Of a DNA stretch of 64,000 bases, positions 15,806 to 24,538 are shown piece by piece. The stretch comes from JASFYU01 sp045046905. Lineage in GTDB: Bacteria > Bacteroidota > Bacteroidia > Flavobacteriales > Flavobacteriaceae. A program made the translations under genes and the position numbers. Positions within the stretch are counted from its first letter, which is position 1. Every line of letters starts with the position of its first letter. The notes below the pieces were generated by a model that was not told the origin of the DNA, made no database searches, and saw nothing but the letters and a program-made list of their open reading frames with translations. The DNA lies in assembly GCA_045046905.1 (NCBI GenBank), contig JASFYU010000116.1, positions 1 to 64,000 of the forward strand. Direction: 5' to 3'.

Positions 15806-17704
15806 CTAATACGCTCTTTCGTTTTTTCCTTCGTAAAAATTGATAAAAGCTTTGTTTACTACCCTATTTCCGCCAGGTGTGGGGTAGTCTCCTGTAAAGT
15901 ACCAATCTCCCAAGTTTTTAGGACATGCCTGATGCAGGTTTTCAACGGTTTGATAGATAATCTGTACTTCTGCTTTTATTTCTGCGGAACTTAGTAATTC
16001 TCCTATTTTCTGAGAAACTTCTTCTGTAGAAAAGGGCGTATAGAATTCCTTTACGTAATTTATTACGTCTTTATCTTTAGTGTTTACCTGTTTTAGGCAT
16101 TTCTCATATATTTCCTTGACAAGCTGCATGGTATTGTGGTCTTCATGTAGCGCTAAAGCAGCTTTAAAAGCGATAAAATCCTCTAGCTTAGCCATATCTA
16201 TTCCGTAACAGTCAGGATACCGTATCTGAGGTGCTGAGGATACCACTATTATTTTTTTAGGAGATAATCGATCCAATATCTTGATGATACTTTTCTTAAG
16301 TGTCGTGCCCCTGACTATACTATCATCAATGATGACCAAATTGTCACCCTCTTCGACCGAACCGTATGAAATATCATAAATATGAGCCACCAAGTCATCT
16401 CTACTACTGTCTTGGGTGATGAAAGTCCTGAGCTTTGCATCTTTGATAGCCACTTTTTCGATTCTTGGACGGATCTTTAGAATTTCATGTAACTCTTGAC
16501 TGGTGATTTTTGAACCTATCGAAAGTATCTGCTCTTCTTTCTTTTTGTTCAAATAATTCTGCGCCTCTTTTACCATTCCAAAAAATGACGTTTCCGCAGT
16601 GTTAGGAATATAGGAGAATACGGTATTCTTTATATCGTTGTCTATCGATGCTAAAATCTGTGGGAATAGTAATTTTCCCAACTCCTTGCGTTCTTGGTAT
16701 ATTTCTTTATCACTTCCCCTAGAAAAATAAATACGTTCAAAAGAGCAGGCTTTCCGTTCAGTCGGTTCTAAAATTTCCTTGATTGATGTATGTCCGTTTT
16801 TTTTGATAATAATGGCATGGCCCGGATCCAGCTCTTTAACATCTTCATAACTTACATTGAAAACGGTTTGAATGGCCGGCCTTTCCGAGGCGACCACGAC
16901 CACTTCATCATCTTGGTAATAATACGCGGGCCGAATACCTGCCGGATCTCGAAGTACAAAGGCGTCGCCGTGACCTATTATACCGGCCATGGCATAACCT
17001 CCGTCAAAATTCTTTGCGGCACGCCTCAATATTTTATTGAGCTTTAAGCGTTCGCCGATAATGGGAGAAGCCTCTTGTTTGGTATACCCCTCCTTTTTAA
17101 TCTGTTTGTATAGTTTGGCCACCGCATCATCTAAAAAATGACCAATTTTTTCCATGACCGTAACCGTGTCGGCCATCTCTTTGGGGTGTTGCCCCAACTG
17201 TACCAAATTGTCAAAAAGCTCATCTACATTGGTCATATTGAAGTTTCCTGCTACCATTATGTTACGGTGCATCCAATTGTTCTGTCTAAGAAAGGGATGA
17301 ACATTCTCTATACTGTTCTTCCCAAAAGTACCGTAACGTACATGGCCCAATAAAACTTCGCCTATATAGGGGATATGTTTTTTTTGGAGTGCAACATCGT
17401 CAACATATTCAGGATGTTCTTTAAATGCAGAGTTGATTCGATTATTGATTTGGGCAAATATATCTTGAATGGGTTGTTGGTCGGCAGAGCGCACCCTGCT
17501 CATATAGCGTTCTCCTGGCGCCATATCAAGCTTAATACTTGCAAAACCGGCACCATCTTGACCACGGTTATGCTGTTTTTCCATCATTAGGTACATTTTG
17601 TTTACGCCGTAAAAGGCTGTACCGTATTTTTCTTTATAGTATTCCAATGGTTTTAGCAACCGGATTACTGAAATTCCACATTCATGTTTAATGGCATCAC
17701 TCAT
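15806..17704 (-). CDS. purF: Amidophosphoribosyltransferase, first step of purine synthesis
   Basis: The 632-residue enzyme has an N-terminal class II glutamine amidotransferase domain and a C-terminal phosphoribosyltransferase domain. The nucleophile is the cysteine of HECGISVI at position 9, implying a short propeptide removed on maturation. HNRGQDGAG, HVRYGT and GNFNMTN are further glutaminase motifs. The PRPP-binding loop is LVIIDDSIVRGTT. It makes phosphoribosylamine from PRPP and glutamine. At 632 residues it is longer than the E. coli enzyme (about 505), a form seen in Bacteroidetes. A PfkB kinase and purN follow the same strand upstream. Confidence 0.94.
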   Translation of the reverse strand: MSDAIKHECGISVIRLLKPLEYYKEKYGTAFYGVNKMYLMMEKQHNRGQDGAGFASIKLDMAPGERYMSRVRSADQQPIQDIFAQINNRINSAFKEHPEYVDDVALQKKHIPYIGEVLLGHVRYGTFGKNSIENVHPFLRQNNWMHRNIMVAGNFNMTNVDELFDNLVQLGQHPKEMADTVTVMEKIGHFLDDAVAKLYKQIKKEGYTKQEASPIIGERLKLNKILRRAAKNFDGGYAMAGIIGHGDAFVLRDPAGIRPAYYYQDDEVVVVASERPAIQTVFNVSYEDVKELDPGHAIIIKKNGHTSIKEILEPTERKACSFERIYFSRGSDKEIYQERKELGKLLFPQILASIDNDIKNTVFSYIPNTAETSFFGMVKEAQNYLNKKKEEQILSIGSKITSQELHEILKIRPRIEKVAIKDAKLRTFITQDSSRDDLVAHIYDISYGSVEEGDNLVIIDDSIVRGTTLKKSIIKILDRLSPKKIIVVSSAPQIRYPDCYGIDMAKLEDFIAFKAALALHEDHNTMQLVKEIYEKCLKQVNTKDKDVINYVKEFYTPFSTEEVSQKIGELLSSAEIKAEVQIIYQTVENLHQACPKNLGDWYFTGDYPTPGGNRVVNKAFINFYEGKNERAY

Positions 17705-17716
17705 TCTATATAACTA

Positions 17717-17742
17717 TTAAAAAAGCCCCGATTTATCAGGGC
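17717..17742 (-). terminator. Terminator after the PfkB kinase gene
   Basis: Read on the minus strand, GCCCTGAT pairs with ATCGGGGC around a short loop, followed by TTTTTT. It lies seven bases beyond the kinase stop and before purF, so purF probably has its own promoter or depends on read-through. Confidence 0.75.
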
Positions 17743-17748
17743 AAATAT

Positions 17749-18675
17749 TTATTGTAACTCGATATCAAATTGTGTCAAGGCCTTGAACTGATGTAGCCTT
17801 TTGTTGATTTCGTCTCTTGTTAAATCGCGCATTCGCTCTGTGCCAAAACGTTGAACACAGAAAGATGCCAAGTTGGATCCGTGTATCACGGCATTCTTCA
17901 AGTTATTGAAGGTCGTATTGCCTGTTGCCGCCAAATACCCTGCAAAACCCCCTGCAAAAGTATCGCCAGCGCCCGTTGGGTCAAAAACTTCTTCTAACGG
18001 AAGGGCAGGTGCAAAAAACACATTGTTCTCATGAAATAATAAAGCCCCGTGCTCTCCCTTTTTTATGACAACGAATTTCGGCCCCATTTTTTGTATTTTT
18101 TCTGCTGCTTTCACCAAAGAATACGTATCGGTCAATTGTCGTGCTTCCTCTTCATTGATAGTCAAGACATCAACATGCTTTATGACTTCAGTCAATTCTT
18201 GCAAGGTATTGTCCATCCAAAAATTCATGCTGTCCAAAATTATTAGTTTAGGACGTTTCTCCATTTGGTCAATTACACTCATCTGAATGTTCGGATGCAG
18301 GTTTCCTAGCATGACTACATCGGCATCCTTGTAATTTTCAGGAACAACAGGCTTGAAATCGGCCAGAGTATTCAACTCAGTGACCAAGGTGTCTCTAGAA
18401 TTCAAATCGTTGTGGTATTTTCCCTTCCAAAAGAAGGTTTTGCCACCTTTGACGATTTTAAGACCCGATAAGTCAATATTTTTATTGGAAAGTAGGTCGA
18501 GATATTCTTGTGGCATGTCATCTCCTACAACTGATACGATAGCAGAATCAACCTCAAATTGTGAAGCTGCCAAACCAATAAAGGTTGCCGCTCCACCCAA
18601 AATTTTGTCTGTCTTTCCGAACGGAGTTTCAATAGCATCGAAGGCAACAGTACCCACGATTAAAAGTTTGCCCAT
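17749..18675 (-). CDS. PfkB-family sugar/nucleoside kinase
   Basis: The 308-residue protein has the PfkB fold: N-terminal GGAATFIGLAASQF glycine motif, and the C-terminal signature DPTGAGDTFAGGFAGYL containing the anion hole and catalytic aspartate. The family phosphorylates sugars or nucleosides such as ribose or adenosine. Position beside purF and purN suggests a nucleoside or ribose role, but the substrate is not determinable. A TATCTTTG promoter element (minus strand) lies at 18694-18701. Confidence 0.9.
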   Translation of the reverse strand: MGKLLIVGTVAFDAIETPFGKTDKILGGAATFIGLAASQFEVDSAIVSVVGDDMPQEYLDLLSNKNIDLSGLKIVKGGKTFFWKGKYHNDLNSRDTLVTELNTLADFKPVVPENYKDADVVMLGNLHPNIQMSVIDQMEKRPKLIILDSMNFWMDNTLQELTEVIKHVDVLTINEEEARQLTDTYSLVKAAEKIQKMGPKFVVIKKGEHGALLFHENNVFFAPALPLEEVFDPTGAGDTFAGGFAGYLAATGNTTFNNLKNAVIHGSNLASFCVQRFGTERMRDLTRDEINKRLHQFKALTQFDIELQ

Positions 18676-18693
18676 TAAACCTGAAATTTAGTG

Positions 18694-18701
18694 CAAAGAT
18701 A
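18694..18701 (-). promoter_or_regulatory. Candidate -7 promoter element for the PfkB kinase
   Basis: The minus-strand reading is TATCTTTG (TAnnTTTG type), 19 bases upstream of the ATG. Confidence 0.5.
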
Positions 18702-18795
18702 CAGTATTGAAATGCCAAAGTCCAGAGCGGTACCAACCAAGTTATCAAAAATCTTTAAAAGCATTGTTTTACGGTTAAGGGGTAGCCAGTAAACA

Positions 18796-19431
18796 TTATT
18801 TTCTGCCAAAATCTGCAGGAACCTCACCCCACGCCTTGGTCTCCCATTTTACGACAGGCGTATGGTATGTATTATTTTTGAGCCAGTCAACGGCACGACG
18901 AATCAATTCAAAAAGCGCTTCGTTCTTTTTGGTCTCTGCCAATTTGGTGTTACAGTTTTTCTTTCGAACCCAGCTCATGGCCGTTCGTGAATCGGTATAG
19001 ATGATACGGTCGCTATTTTTTTGCTTTAAAAAGGCAAGACCATGTACAATGGCCAAAAACTCTCCTATATTATTGGTGCCTTCAGGAAAAGGGCCTTGCC
19101 TGAACAATTTTTTCCCCGTTTTTGTATCAACACCTTGATACTCCATAATACCCGGATTACCACTTGAGGCGGCATCAACAGAAATAGAGTGGTAATTCGG
19201 ATTTCCAATTTTGAAAAGCTGCTCACGAGAAAGAGAAGTTTGCCCTTTGGTTTTCCCTTTATAGTCTTCATAAGTGCCGTTGAATGCTTTTTTTGCCATT
19301 TCAAAACTGGGAAATGATTTGTACTGCGCTCCTTTATATCCTTTAATCGCCGCCTTACAATCAGCCCAAGCGGTGTAAATACCAGGCCGTTTGCCTTTCC
19401 ATACAGTATAGAATTTTTCTTTTTTGGCCAT
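18796..19431 (-). CDS. Ribonuclease H with N-terminal viroplasmin-like domain
   Basis: This 211-residue protein joins a Cauli_VI/viroplasmin domain (residues 1-55; WKGKRPGIYTAWADCKAAIKG, thought to bind RNA-DNA hybrids) to an RNase H domain. The catalytic acidic residues can be seen in SVDAASSGNPG, NNIGEFLAIVHGL and IYTDSRTAMSWV. The first strand reads DAASSGNPG rather than the usual DGSC/GNPG form but keeps the aspartate. RNase H removes RNA from hybrids during replication and repair. The start codon overlaps the purN stop by one base (TAATG), so the two genes are coupled. Confidence 0.9.
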   Translation of the reverse strand: MAKKEKFYTVWKGKRPGIYTAWADCKAAIKGYKGAQYKSFPSFEMAKKAFNGTYEDYKGKTKGQTSLSREQLFKIGNPNYHSISVDAASSGNPGIMEYQGVDTKTGKKLFRQGPFPEGTNNIGEFLAIVHGLAFLKQKNSDRIIYTDSRTAMSWVRKKNCNTKLAETKKNEALFELIRRAVDWLKNNTYHTPVVKWETKAWGEVPADFGRK

Positions 19432-19997
19432 TATACGCCCAATAGTTTCGCTATAGTTCTAGGAAAGTGCTCATATTCTAACTCATGAACCTTTTGGGCT
19501 ATAGTCTCAACCGAATCATCAGGCAGTATTTCTGTTTTTACCTGGTGTATAATAGCACCCTCATCGTAGTTTTTACTCACATAATGGATAGTAATCCCCG
19601 TTTCAGCCTCTTTATTCTCTTTAACGGCCTGATGTACCTTCATACCATACATTCCTTTTCCACCATGTTTAGGCAAAAGCGCAGGGTGAATATTAACGAT
19701 TTTATCTGGGAAGTTCTCAATGATTTTTTCAGGAATTTTCCATAAAAATCCGGCAAGGACAATCAGGTCGGGATCAAAAGATCTCAAAATGTCGAGGACG
19801 CAATCAGTCATATGAAAAGCATTTCTGTTAAAGTATAATGCATTAACATTCAACCTATTACACCTGTCCAAAACCTCGGCATCTCTTTTGTTCGTAAGCA
19901 CTACAGCTATAGTAACCTCTGGCTTGAGATGAAAGTAATGTACTATGTTTTCAACATTGGAACCAGAACCAGAAGCAAAAAGTACAATACGTTTCAT
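19431..19997 (-). CDS. purN: Phosphoribosylglycinamide formyltransferase
   Basis: The 188-residue enzyme starts with the phosphate-binding loop FASGSGSNVENIV and carries the formyl-transfer segment NIHPALLPKHGGKGMYG, including the catalytic N-x-H and HP residues. The aspartate lies near ETGITIHYVSKNYDEG. It transfers formyl from 10-formyl-tetrahydrofolate to GAR in purine synthesis, the same pathway as purF 2 kb away. It is divergent from acpP, an arrangement common in Bacteroidetes. Confidence 0.94.
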   Translation of the reverse strand: MKRIVLFASGSGSNVENIVHYFHLKPEVTIAVVLTNKRDAEVLDRCNRLNVNALYFNRNAFHMTDCVLDILRSFDPDLIVLAGFLWKIPEKIIENFPDKIVNIHPALLPKHGGKGMYGMKVHQAVKENKEAETGITIHYVSKNYDEGAIIHQVKTEILPDDSVETIAQKVHELEYEHFPRTIAKLLGV

Positions 19998-20117
19998 ATG
20001 TAGATTTGGCGTTGCCGAAGAAGAATTATTTTGGAGCTAAAATACCACTCTTGCATTTAAAATTCTTAAATTACAATACATTTTAACCACAAATAGTGTT
20101 ATTAAACCAAAGTTTTT

Positions 20118-20125
20118 TATTTTTG
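20118..20125 (+). promoter_or_regulatory. -7 promoter element of acpP
   Basis: TATTTTTG fits TAnnTTTG and ends 34 bases upstream of the acpP ATG, giving a leader of roughly 28 bases that is AT-rich (AATTTAAATTTTTAAAAC), as usual for highly expressed Bacteroidetes genes. Confidence 0.65.
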
Positions 20126-20158
20126 CCAACAATTTAAATTTTTAAAACAAATATTATT

Positions 20159-20395
20159 ATGTCAGACATTGCATCAAGAGTTAAAGCTATCATCGTTGAT
20201 AAATTAGGAGTTGATGAAAACGAAGTGGTATCAGAAGCTAGCTTTACCAACGACCTAGGGGCAGACTCATTGGATACCGTTGAGTTGATCATGGAGTTCG
20301 AAAAAGAATTTGATATTCAAATTCCAGACGATCAAGCTGAGAACATCGCAACAGTTGGCCAAGCCATAAGTTATATAGAAGAAGCTAAGAAGTAA
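20159..20395 (+). CDS. acpP: Acyl carrier protein
   Basis: The 78-residue acidic protein has the phosphopantetheine site Ser37 in GADSLDTVELIMEFE. It carries growing acyl chains in fatty-acid synthesis. It is followed by fabF, as in most bacteria. A strong hairpin with a T-run sits in the 113-base gap before fabF, which can give higher acpP than fabF mRNA. Confidence 0.97.
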   Translation: MSDIASRVKAIIVDKLGVDENEVVSEASFTNDLGADSLDTVELIMEFEKEFDIQIPDDQAENIATVGQAISYIEEAKK

Positions 20396-20423
20396 TTTTT
20401 ATGCTTTCTTGAACAAGTATTTG

Positions 20424-20468
20424 AAATTATCCATGTGGTAAGCATAATCGCATGGATAATTTTTTTTA
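20424..20468 (+). terminator. Partial terminator between acpP and fabF
   Basis: AAATTATCCATG (20424-20435) pairs exactly with CATGGATAATTT (20451-20462) around a 15-base loop, followed by a T-run to 20468. It would let most transcripts stop after acpP. Confidence 0.8.
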
Positions 20469-20508
20469 ATTTACGCTTAGCTTATTAGAGTGTTTAAAAT
20501 TTAGTCCA

Positions 20509-21759
20509 ATGCAGTTAAAGCGAGTTGTAGTAACAGGCTTGGGTGCTCTGACACCCATCGGTAACACTATTGAAGAATATTGGAACGGCCTGATTAGCGG
20601 TAAGAGCGGTGCGGCACCTGTTACTTATTACGATACAGAGAAATTCAAGGTTAAGTTCGCCTGCGAATTAAAGAACTACAACCCAGAGGATTTTTTCGAT
20701 AGAAAACAAGCCCGTAAACTAGATAAGTTTGCGCAATATGCACTAGTAGCCTCTGATGAGGCAATTTTAGATTCTAAACTAGATTTAGATGCCATCGATA
20801 AATTTCGTGTGGGTGTTATATGGGGTGCTGGTATAGGTGGTTTGGAGACCTTTCAGAATGAGGTGATGAACTTTGCCGAAGGTAATGGAACGCCACGGTT
20901 CAATCCCTTCTTTATTCCCAAAATGATAGCAGATATCGCCCCTGGTAATATTTCTATCAAGCACGGTTTTATGGGTCCTAATTATACAACAGTCTCCGCA
21001 TGTGCCTCAGCGGCAAACGCAATGATTGATTCCCTAAGCCAAATTCGAATGGGGTATTGTGATATTGTTGTAACCGGAGGAAGCGAAGCAGCGGTAACTA
21101 TTGCCGGTATGGGCGGATTTGGGGCCATGCATGCACTTTCGACAAGAAATGATAGTCCTGAAACGGCCTCTAGGCCTTTTGATGCAACCCGCGACGGGTT
21201 TGTATTGGGTGAAGGAGCTGGAGCCTTGATTCTGGAGGAATATGAACACGCCAAGGCACGCGGGGCAAAAATATATGCCGAAGTAGTTGGCGGAGGACTA
21301 TCGAGTGACGCCTATCATATGACGGCACCCCACCCTGATGGAATTGGCGTAGTGCAGGTTATGAAGAATTGTCTGAGAGATGCTGGTTTAAAACCAGAAG
21401 ATGTTGATGCCATAAATACACATGGAACATCAACCCCTTTAGGAGACGTTGCGGAGTTAAAAGCAATAACCAAGGTTTTCGGTGAACATGCCCCTAACAT
21501 AAATATAAACTCGACAAAATCCATGACAGGGCACTTGTTGGGTGCTGCGGGCGCGATTGAGGCTATTTCTTCGATACTTTCTATGAAATATGGCATTATA
21601 CCGCCTACAATCAATCATTCAGTCATTGATGAGAACATTGACCCAAGGCTCAATCTTACGCTGAACAAGGCGCAAAAACGGGAAGTTAATATTGCCCTGA
21701 GTAATACTTTTGGTTTCGGGGGTCATAACGCCTGTGTTGTATTCAAGAAAATCAGTTAA
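20509..21759 (+). CDS. fabF: 3-oxoacyl-ACP synthase II (elongating condensing enzyme)
   Basis: The 416-residue ketoacyl synthase has the complete Cys-His-His triad: Cys165 in TVSACASAANA, His in NTHGTSTPLGD and His in KSMTGHLLGAAGA. It condenses malonyl-ACP with acyl-ACP during chain elongation. The TPIGN and GFGGHNACVVF signatures confirm the FabF type rather than FabH. It lies between acpP and rnc, in the classical order. Confidence 0.96.
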   Translation: MQLKRVVVTGLGALTPIGNTIEEYWNGLISGKSGAAPVTYYDTEKFKVKFACELKNYNPEDFFDRKQARKLDKFAQYALVASDEAILDSKLDLDAIDKFRVGVIWGAGIGGLETFQNEVMNFAEGNGTPRFNPFFIPKMIADIAPGNISIKHGFMGPNYTTVSACASAANAMIDSLSQIRMGYCDIVVTGGSEAAVTIAGMGGFGAMHALSTRNDSPETASRPFDATRDGFVLGEGAGALILEEYEHAKARGAKIYAEVVGGGLSSDAYHMTAPHPDGIGVVQVMKNCLRDAGLKPEDVDAINTHGTSTPLGDVAELKAITKVFGEHAPNININSTKSMTGHLLGAAGAIEAISSILSMKYGIIPPTINHSVIDENIDPRLNLTLNKAQKREVNIALSNTFGFGGHNACVVFKKIS

Positions 21760-21766
21760 ACAAATC

Positions 21767-22504
21767 ATGAATTTCATTTCCAATTTATTCTATTCCCATT
21801 CAAAAGAAGATGGGGATTTTTTTTTGGAAATAACTACAATTATAGGATTTAAACCAAAGAATCTAGAAATATATAAAAAGGCATTTCTACACCGATCGGT
21901 CAATAAAAGAGATAGTAACGGAAATCCTATTAGCTACGAACGCCTTGAATTTTTAGGAGATTCTATGTTGGGGGTCATAATATCAAGGTATCTGTACGAT
22001 GAAGTGCCTTTGGGCGATGAAGGTTATCTCACGAAAATGCGTTCGAAAATAGTCAGTAGAGAGCATTTGAACGAATTGGGAAAAGACCTTGATTTAATTC
22101 AATATGTTGAAAGCCGTATTCCTAAATCACATTTTGGAGATAATATCCATGGTAATGTGTTCGAAGCCTTGGTAGGGGCCGTTTATTTGGACCGAGGACA
22201 TAAATATTGTGAAAAATTCATTAGAAAAAGAGTGCTAAAACCCTATGTCAATATTGAGCAGCTTGAAGGTAAGGTCATAAGCTACAAGAGCTTGGTCATA
22301 GAATGGTGTCAAAAGCAAAAAAAGACATTTAACTATAATGTATATGAAGATACAGGCAACGATTCTTTAAAACATTTTGCGGTAAAGTTGTCCATTGGCG
22401 GCAATGTGGTGGCCAAGGCCAGAGCGACCTCAAAAAAAAAGGCTGAGGAAAAAGCCTCACAAAGAGCATATTTCGCCCTGCAGGATAAAATAAACAAATC
22501 CTGA
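21767..22504 (+). CDS. rnc: Ribonuclease III
   Basis: The 245-residue enzyme (from ATG 21767) has the RNase III signature ERLEFLGDSMLGVIISRYL with the catalytic acidic residues, a second acidic cluster in NVFEALVGAVYLDRG, and a C-terminal double-stranded RNA-binding domain ending SKKKAEEKASQRAYFAL. An upstream in-frame ATG inside the fabF 3' end is rejected because it would overlap fabF and add non-family residues. It processes rRNA and other structured RNA. It lies seven bases after fabF. Confidence 0.95.
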   Translation: MNFISNLFYSHSKEDGDFFLEITTIIGFKPKNLEIYKKAFLHRSVNKRDSNGNPISYERLEFLGDSMLGVIISRYLYDEVPLGDEGYLTKMRSKIVSREHLNELGKDLDLIQYVESRIPKSHFGDNIHGNVFEALVGAVYLDRGHKYCEKFIRKRVLKPYVNIEQLEGKVISYKSLVIEWCQKQKKTFNYNVYEDTGNDSLKHFAVKLSIGGNVVAKARATSKKKAEEKASQRAYFALQDKINKS

Positions 22505-22595
22505 TCACCGAAAGATTAAACAGGGCGCAAACGTTTTCGTTGTAGAATACCATTGGAAACGCTAAAAGGAACTAGGCAGTATTCGTTATTAACCC

Positions 22596-22603
22596 TATAT
22601 TTG
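22596..22603 (+). promoter_or_regulatory. -7 promoter element of the IPExxxVDY gene
   Basis: TATATTTG fits the TAnnTTTG pattern, 15 bases before the ATG at 22619. Its position argues that translation starts at 22619, not at the upstream TTG at 22553. Confidence 0.55.
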
Positions 22604-22618
22604 CGTTTTTGTACGTCC

Positions 22619-23086
22619 ATGGTAGCAGTACACAAGATTAGCGGAGATTTTTATGAAGATGTCTTTGCTTTGATTGCTTTGCATAGCAGTTTGGAAGATT
22701 ATGCCATGGTATATGCTATTAACCAGCATATAAAATCGAATTTTAAGAGGTTTTCAAAAGATTTGGACGTATCGGAACATGCATCTTTTCCTTTTTTTGA
22801 GTGGAAAGATGAGTTAAACAGTAGCTATTGGACCCTGATTCCGAACAATAGCCTTAAAGTAGAGTATTCGGAGAATAAAAATCTTTTCAAAGACGAACCT
22901 TCCTTCATTGCACATTATTTGTTGCCTGAACACAAAGATGTTGATTACTTTTTAAAAATCGATGAAAATGAAGAGGAGCAGGAAATAGAGGAAATCGTAA
23001 AATCATTGTTTGCCATACCAAAAGTCTTAACAGCTTATCGTATAGATGTCAAAAAACTTAAATCTAAAAACAATCTAATTTTTTAA
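22619..23086 (+). CDS. IPExxxVDY-family protein
   Basis: This 155-residue (from ATG 22619) acidic protein has no membrane segment. It contains the motif LPEHKDVDYFLKI, matching the family name IPExxxVDY with Leu for Ile. The N-terminal AVHKISGDFYEDVFALIALHS and EDYAMVYAINQH stretches are typical. The family is specific to Bacteroidetes and of unknown function. Its place between rnc and pyk is conserved in Flavobacteriaceae. The tail after residue 115 is a highly acidic DENEEEQEIEEI segment. An upstream extension from a TTG at 22553 is not chosen. Confidence 0.85.
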   Translation: MVAVHKISGDFYEDVFALIALHSSLEDYAMVYAINQHIKSNFKRFSKDLDVSEHASFPFFEWKDELNSSYWTLIPNNSLKVEYSENKNLFKDEPSFIAHYLLPEHKDVDYFLKIDENEEEQEIEEIVKSLFAIPKVLTAYRIDVKKLKSKNNLIF

Positions 23087-23090
23087 ATTA

Positions 23091-24533
23091 ATGCCAAATA
23101 ATAAAAAGACGAAAATAGTAGCGACCTTAGGGCCTGCTACTAGTAAGAAGGATGTGTTGAAGAAGATGATTGAGGCCGGAGTGGATGTCTTTAGAATAAA
23201 CTTTTCGCATGCTGACTACGAAGATGTGACTGCCCGCGTTAAAATGATACGAGAACTCAATGAAGAACTCGAAACCAATATTTCCATTTTAGCAGACCTT
23301 CAAGGTCCAAAGCTCCGAGTTGGGGTCATGGCAGGCGAGGTAGTCGTGGCACCAGGCGACGAAATCACCTTTGTTACGGGAGAGCCTTTTGAAGGCACTT
23401 CGGAAAGAGTATATATGAACTATGCTGCCTTTCCAAAAGATGTAAAAGTCGGGGAACATATTCTACTTGATGATGGTAAGTTGATGTTCGAAGTGATGAC
23501 TACCAACGGAGAAAACGAGGTCAAGGCCAAAGTAATCCAAGGAGGGCCATTGAAATCTAAAAAAGGTGTCAATTTACCCAACACCGATATTTCGTTGCCG
23601 GCACTTACTGAAAAGGATATAAAAGATGCCATTTTCGCCATATCACTAGAAGTGGATTGGATCGCCCTCTCATTTGTTCGATTTAGTCAAGACCTTATTG
23701 ATTTACAAAATATTATCAAGGAACATTCTGAGTATAAAATTCCGATTATCGCCAAGATTGAAAAACCTGAAGCGGTAGAAAATATTGATAAGATTGTAGC
23801 CTATTGTGATGGTCTTATGGTCGCTAGAGGTGATCTTGGAGTGGAGGTCCCGGCACAAGAAGTGCCCTTGATCCAAAAACAGTTGGTATTACGGGCGAAG
23901 AAGGCAAGAATTCCTGTAATTATCGCAACCCAAATGATGGAGACCATGATTACCAGCTTGACGCCGACACGGGCAGAGGTAAACGATGTTGCCAATTCTG
24001 TGATGGACGGCGCCGATGCCGTAATGCTTTCCGGAGAAACTTCTGTTGGTAATTACCCGGTAGAGGTTATCGAAAAAATGTCGAGTATTCTACAAACCGT
24101 CGAGAATTCTAAGCTCATAAAAGTGCCACAGGATCCACCGCAAATTCGCACAAAAAGATACATCACCAAATCACTTTGTTACCATGCGGCAAGTATGGCC
24201 AACGAAATTAAGGCAAAAGCGATTTCTACACTGACCAACAGTGGTTATACGGCTTTCCAGATATCGGCATGGAGACCAAGTGCCCATATATTGGTGTTTA
24301 CGTCTAATCGGCGCATATTGACCCAATTGAACCTCCTTTGGGGCGTACAGGCGTTCTATTATGACAAATATGTCTCTACCGACGAAACCATTGAAGATGT
24401 GAATAAACTGGCCTGTCAGAAAGGCTTTTTAAAGGTCGGGGATATGCTCGTAAGTCTAGCCGCAATGCCGATCAAAGACAAGGGGATGGTAAATACACTC
24501 AGGGTGACCGAAATAGAAAGCAGCAGTTTTTAG
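23091..24533 (+). CDS. pyk: Pyruvate kinase
   Basis: The 480-residue glycolytic enzyme converts phosphoenolpyruvate and ADP to pyruvate and ATP. It has the start motif TKIVATLGPATS, the domain A residues VFRINFSHADYED, the signature IAKIEKPEAVENI with the active-site lysine, GLMVARGDLGVEVP, and MLSGETSVGNYPVE. It follows the IPExxxVDY gene by four bases. An excellent hairpin terminator lies just beyond it, inside the convergent dinB gene. Confidence 0.97.
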   Translation: MPNNKKTKIVATLGPATSKKDVLKKMIEAGVDVFRINFSHADYEDVTARVKMIRELNEELETNISILADLQGPKLRVGVMAGEVVVAPGDEITFVTGEPFEGTSERVYMNYAAFPKDVKVGEHILLDDGKLMFEVMTTNGENEVKAKVIQGGPLKSKKGVNLPNTDISLPALTEKDIKDAIFAISLEVDWIALSFVRFSQDLIDLQNIIKEHSEYKIPIIAKIEKPEAVENIDKIVAYCDGLMVARGDLGVEVPAQEVPLIQKQLVLRAKKARIPVIIATQMMETMITSLTPTRAEVNDVANSVMDGADAVMLSGETSVGNYPVEVIEKMSSILQTVENSKLIKVPQDPPQIRTKRYITKSLCYHAASMANEIKAKAISTLTNSGYTAFQISAWRPSAHILVFTSNRRILTQLNLLWGVQAFYYDKYVSTDETIEDVNKLACQKGFLKVGDMLVSLAAMPIKDKGMVNTLRVTEIESSSF

Positions 24534-24538
24534 CACAG

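Noticed and set aside
21710..21766. Earlier start for RNase III
   Set aside because: It overlaps the end of fabF and adds residues foreign to the family; ATG 21767 is a better start.
22553..22618. Earlier TTG start for the IPExxxVDY gene
   Set aside because: A TATATTTG promoter element lies inside the extension, and the family begins near MVAVHK at 22619.
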